Origin: Anaerolineae bacterium
GTDB lineage: Bacteria; Chloroflexota; Anaerolineae; JAFGEY01
Assembly (NCBI GenBank): GCA_016931365.1
Contig: JAFGEY010000559.1
Coordinates: 1 to 6,738 of the forward strand
DNA: 6,738 nucleotides
Reading direction: 5' to 3'
Shown here: positions 5,662-6,738 of the stretch, one piece after another
How the letters are laid out: each line of letters starts with the position of its first letter
How positions within the stretch are numbered: the stretch's first letter is position 1
The notes under the pieces: model-generated
What the model was told of the DNA's origin: nothing
The model's input: the letters and a program-made list of their open reading frames with translations, nothing else
Databases searched by the model: none
Made by a program: the position numbers and the translations under genes

Positions 5662-6738
5662 TCATTTTTCGACAGGATTTCCAAGATTTTCAGGATTTGA
5701 CGGCCTTTTATCCTGTCCACATTCGAGCACAGGCTGGGCAGCTATACTTTTTCTCAATCCGTCCAGCACCAGCATCCCAACCTGATTGCCATCTCCCGCA
5801 CTCAAGGTGATCACTACCGCATTCGATTCGACATGTTCCACAATATACTGCGCGGCCTGTTCAAAATCGCCGATGTGGCGTGCATCCGGATGCACCCGGA
5901 CCAAGTCGTTTATAAATTGCTCCGCCGAAATGCCGAGCGCATCTCGTTCGCGCGCGGCATAAATGTCGAGCACGATCACGTGATCGGCCTGAGCAAAGCA
6001 GGCCAGGAACTCCGCCCACAGCGTTTTGGTGCGGCTGTAAGTATGCGGCTGAAAGACCGCCCACAGTGCGCGCCCACCAGGACGCGAGCGGTCGTGCGCT
6101 CCTGCGCGCGCGCCATATCGCGCCCGCGCTCCGGCCAGCGTCGCCGCGATCTTGGTGGGGTGATGCCCGTAATCGTCGATCACGGTAATGCCCTTTGCCT
6201 CGCCGACGACCTCAAAACGGCGCTCGGTACCGGCAAACGAGGCCAAGCCCCGGACGATGTCCGCTCTGGGAACGCCGGCCCAATCGGCCACCGCCAGCGC
6301 AAGCAGCGCGTTCTGAACGTTATGTATCCCTGGCACCTGTAGATCGATCTCGCCCCATACCTGCCCCTCGCGAACGACAGCAAAGCTGTGTCCGCCAAGG
6401 GCGTTGGGCCGCACGTTCTGCGCCTGCCAGTCGTTGCCGGGGTTCAGCCCGCCCGTCTGAACCGGCGCAGCGTATTCTTTTTTTAAAAGTTCGGCAACGT
6501 TGGGCTGGTCGCCGCAGCCGAGGATCAATCCGCCAGACGGCACCAGGTTCAAAAAGCATTCAAAGGCCCGCTGCGTATCGGCAAAGGTCGGAAAGCAGTC
6601 CGGATGATCGTGCTCCAGGTGCGTCACCACGGCGACGGTCGGCTTGAGGCCCAGAAACATATGGTCGTACTCGTCGGCCTCGATCACGAAATGGGGGCCG
6701 TTCCCCGCGCGGGCGTTGCTGCCCAACTGCCCGATCAC
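5662..6738 (-). CDS. murC: UDP-N-acetylmuramate--L-alanine ligase (partial, 5' end outside window)
   Basis: MurC is the cytoplasmic ATP-dependent ligase that adds L-alanine to UDP-MurNAc, the first step of stem-peptide assembly. The 358 codons present cover the last part of the ATP-binding central domain and the whole C-terminal domain; the N-terminal UDP-binding domain and P-loop would lie beyond the high-coordinate edge. Numbered from that edge: EADEYDHMFLGLKP (20-33), HLEHDHPD (40-47), PGIHNVQNALLA (136-147), GTERRFE (170-176), DDYGHHPTKI (188-197), FQPHTYSRT (229-237) and SAGDGNQVG (313-321). Between the helix after DDYGHHP and the FQPHTYSRT strand there is a stretch of about ten extra polar and basic residues (about 210-219). 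After the usual end of the domain comes a 28-residue tail (331-358) whose last part, NPE-NLG-NPV, is encoded by a 9-bp triplicated repeat. The stop lies 13 nt before murB. The first codon in the window is GTG, but it is an internal Val. Confidence 0.97.
   Translation of the reverse strand: MIGQLGSNARAGNGPHFVIEADEYDHMFLGLKPTVAVVTHLEHDHPDCFPTFADTQRAFECFLNLVPSGGLILGCGDQPNVAELLKKEYAAPVQTGGLNPGNDWQAQNVRPNALGGHSFAVVREGQVWGEIDLQVPGIHNVQNALLALAVADWAGVPRADIVRGLASFAGTERRFEVVGEAKGITVIDDYGHHPTKIAATLAGARARYGARAGAHDRSRPGGRALWAVFQPHTYSRTKTLWAEFLACFAQADHVIVLDIYAARERDALGISAEQFINDLVRVHPDARHIGDFEQAAQYIVEHVESNAVVITLSAGDGNQVGMLVLDGLRKSIAAQPVLECGQDKRPSNPENLGNPVEK
5671..5717. repeat. Triplicated 9-bp repeat flanked by 8-bp inverted repeats at the murC 3' end
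   Basis: On the minus strand three adjacent 9-bp units read AAATCCTGA (5698-5690), AAATCTTGG (5689-5681) and AAATCCTGT (5680-5672). They are in frame with murC and encode part of its extra C-terminal tail. The array overlaps one arm of a perfect 8-bp inverted repeat, GACAGGAT (5671-5678) and ATCCTGTC (5710-5717). It is more A/T-rich than its surroundings. From memory, short ATCCTG-type repeats like this are scattered between genes in many environmental bacterial genomes; I cannot confirm that here. A dispersed repeat that landed at the murC stop and was read into the gene is the simplest explanation. Confidence 0.7.

Noticed and set aside
5671..5717. Rho-independent terminator between murC and murB
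   Set aside because: The 8-bp arms are separated by 31 bases, there is no T-run following the second arm on the minus strand, and the element lies inside murC upstream of a tightly spaced gene.
5649..5720. A 24-residue N-terminal extension of MurB from a GTG at 5720
   Set aside because: The extension is out-of-frame translation of the murC 3' end and its repeat, has no ribosome binding site, and extends past the normal MurB N-terminus. The ATG at 5648 has AGGAA at good spacing.

Overview
The window is one block of a division and cell wall (dcw) gene cluster, read entirely on the minus strand. In transcription order, from high to low coordinates, it holds murC (5' end beyond the window), murB, ddl, ftsQ, a small DUF1290/Sbp-type membrane protein gene, ftsA and ftsZ (3' end beyond the window). 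Every gene was identified by reading family motifs in its translation. No RNA gene, CRISPR array, insertion sequence, prophage or defence gene was seen.

The genes lie very close together. Using my start choices, the gaps are 13 nt (murC-murB), a 7-nt overlap (murB-ddl), 18 nt (ddl-ftsQ), 2 nt (ftsQ-sbp), 10 nt (sbp-ftsA) and 61 nt (ftsA-ftsZ). This fits one polycistronic unit with several coupled junctions. The 61-nt ftsA-ftsZ spacer is the only one with room for an extra signal, and no gene-free stretch exceeds 300 bases.

The first three genes make peptidoglycan precursors in the cytoplasm. MurB reduces the enolpyruvyl group to give UDP-MurNAc, MurC adds L-alanine, and Ddl makes the D-Ala-D-Ala dipeptide that MurF later attaches. 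The last four make division parts: FtsZ is the tubulin-like ring, FtsA the actin-like membrane anchor for it, FtsQ the single-pass divisome scaffold, and Sbp a small multi-pass protein of unknown role.

The organism is probably a GC-rich member of Chloroflexota, perhaps Anaerolineae. I infer this from the feel of the FtsZ ([15 protein letters not shown]), FtsA and MurC (EADEYDHMFLGLKP, SAGDGNQV) sequences and from an Sbp gene beside ftsA. No search was run, so the assignment is provisional.

This is mainly a conventional housekeeping locus and I see no new biological system. The points worth a second look are small: a 9-bp triplicated repeat inside an 8-bp inverted repeat that forms the extra C-terminal tail of murC; an atypical Ala-Glu in the usual Ser-Asn position of the MurB FAD loop; a long basic FtsQ cytoplasmic tail carrying a perfect 15-bp tandem duplication; and a gene order combining features familiar from Proteobacteria (ddl next to ftsQAZ) and Firmicutes (murB and sbp in the cluster).
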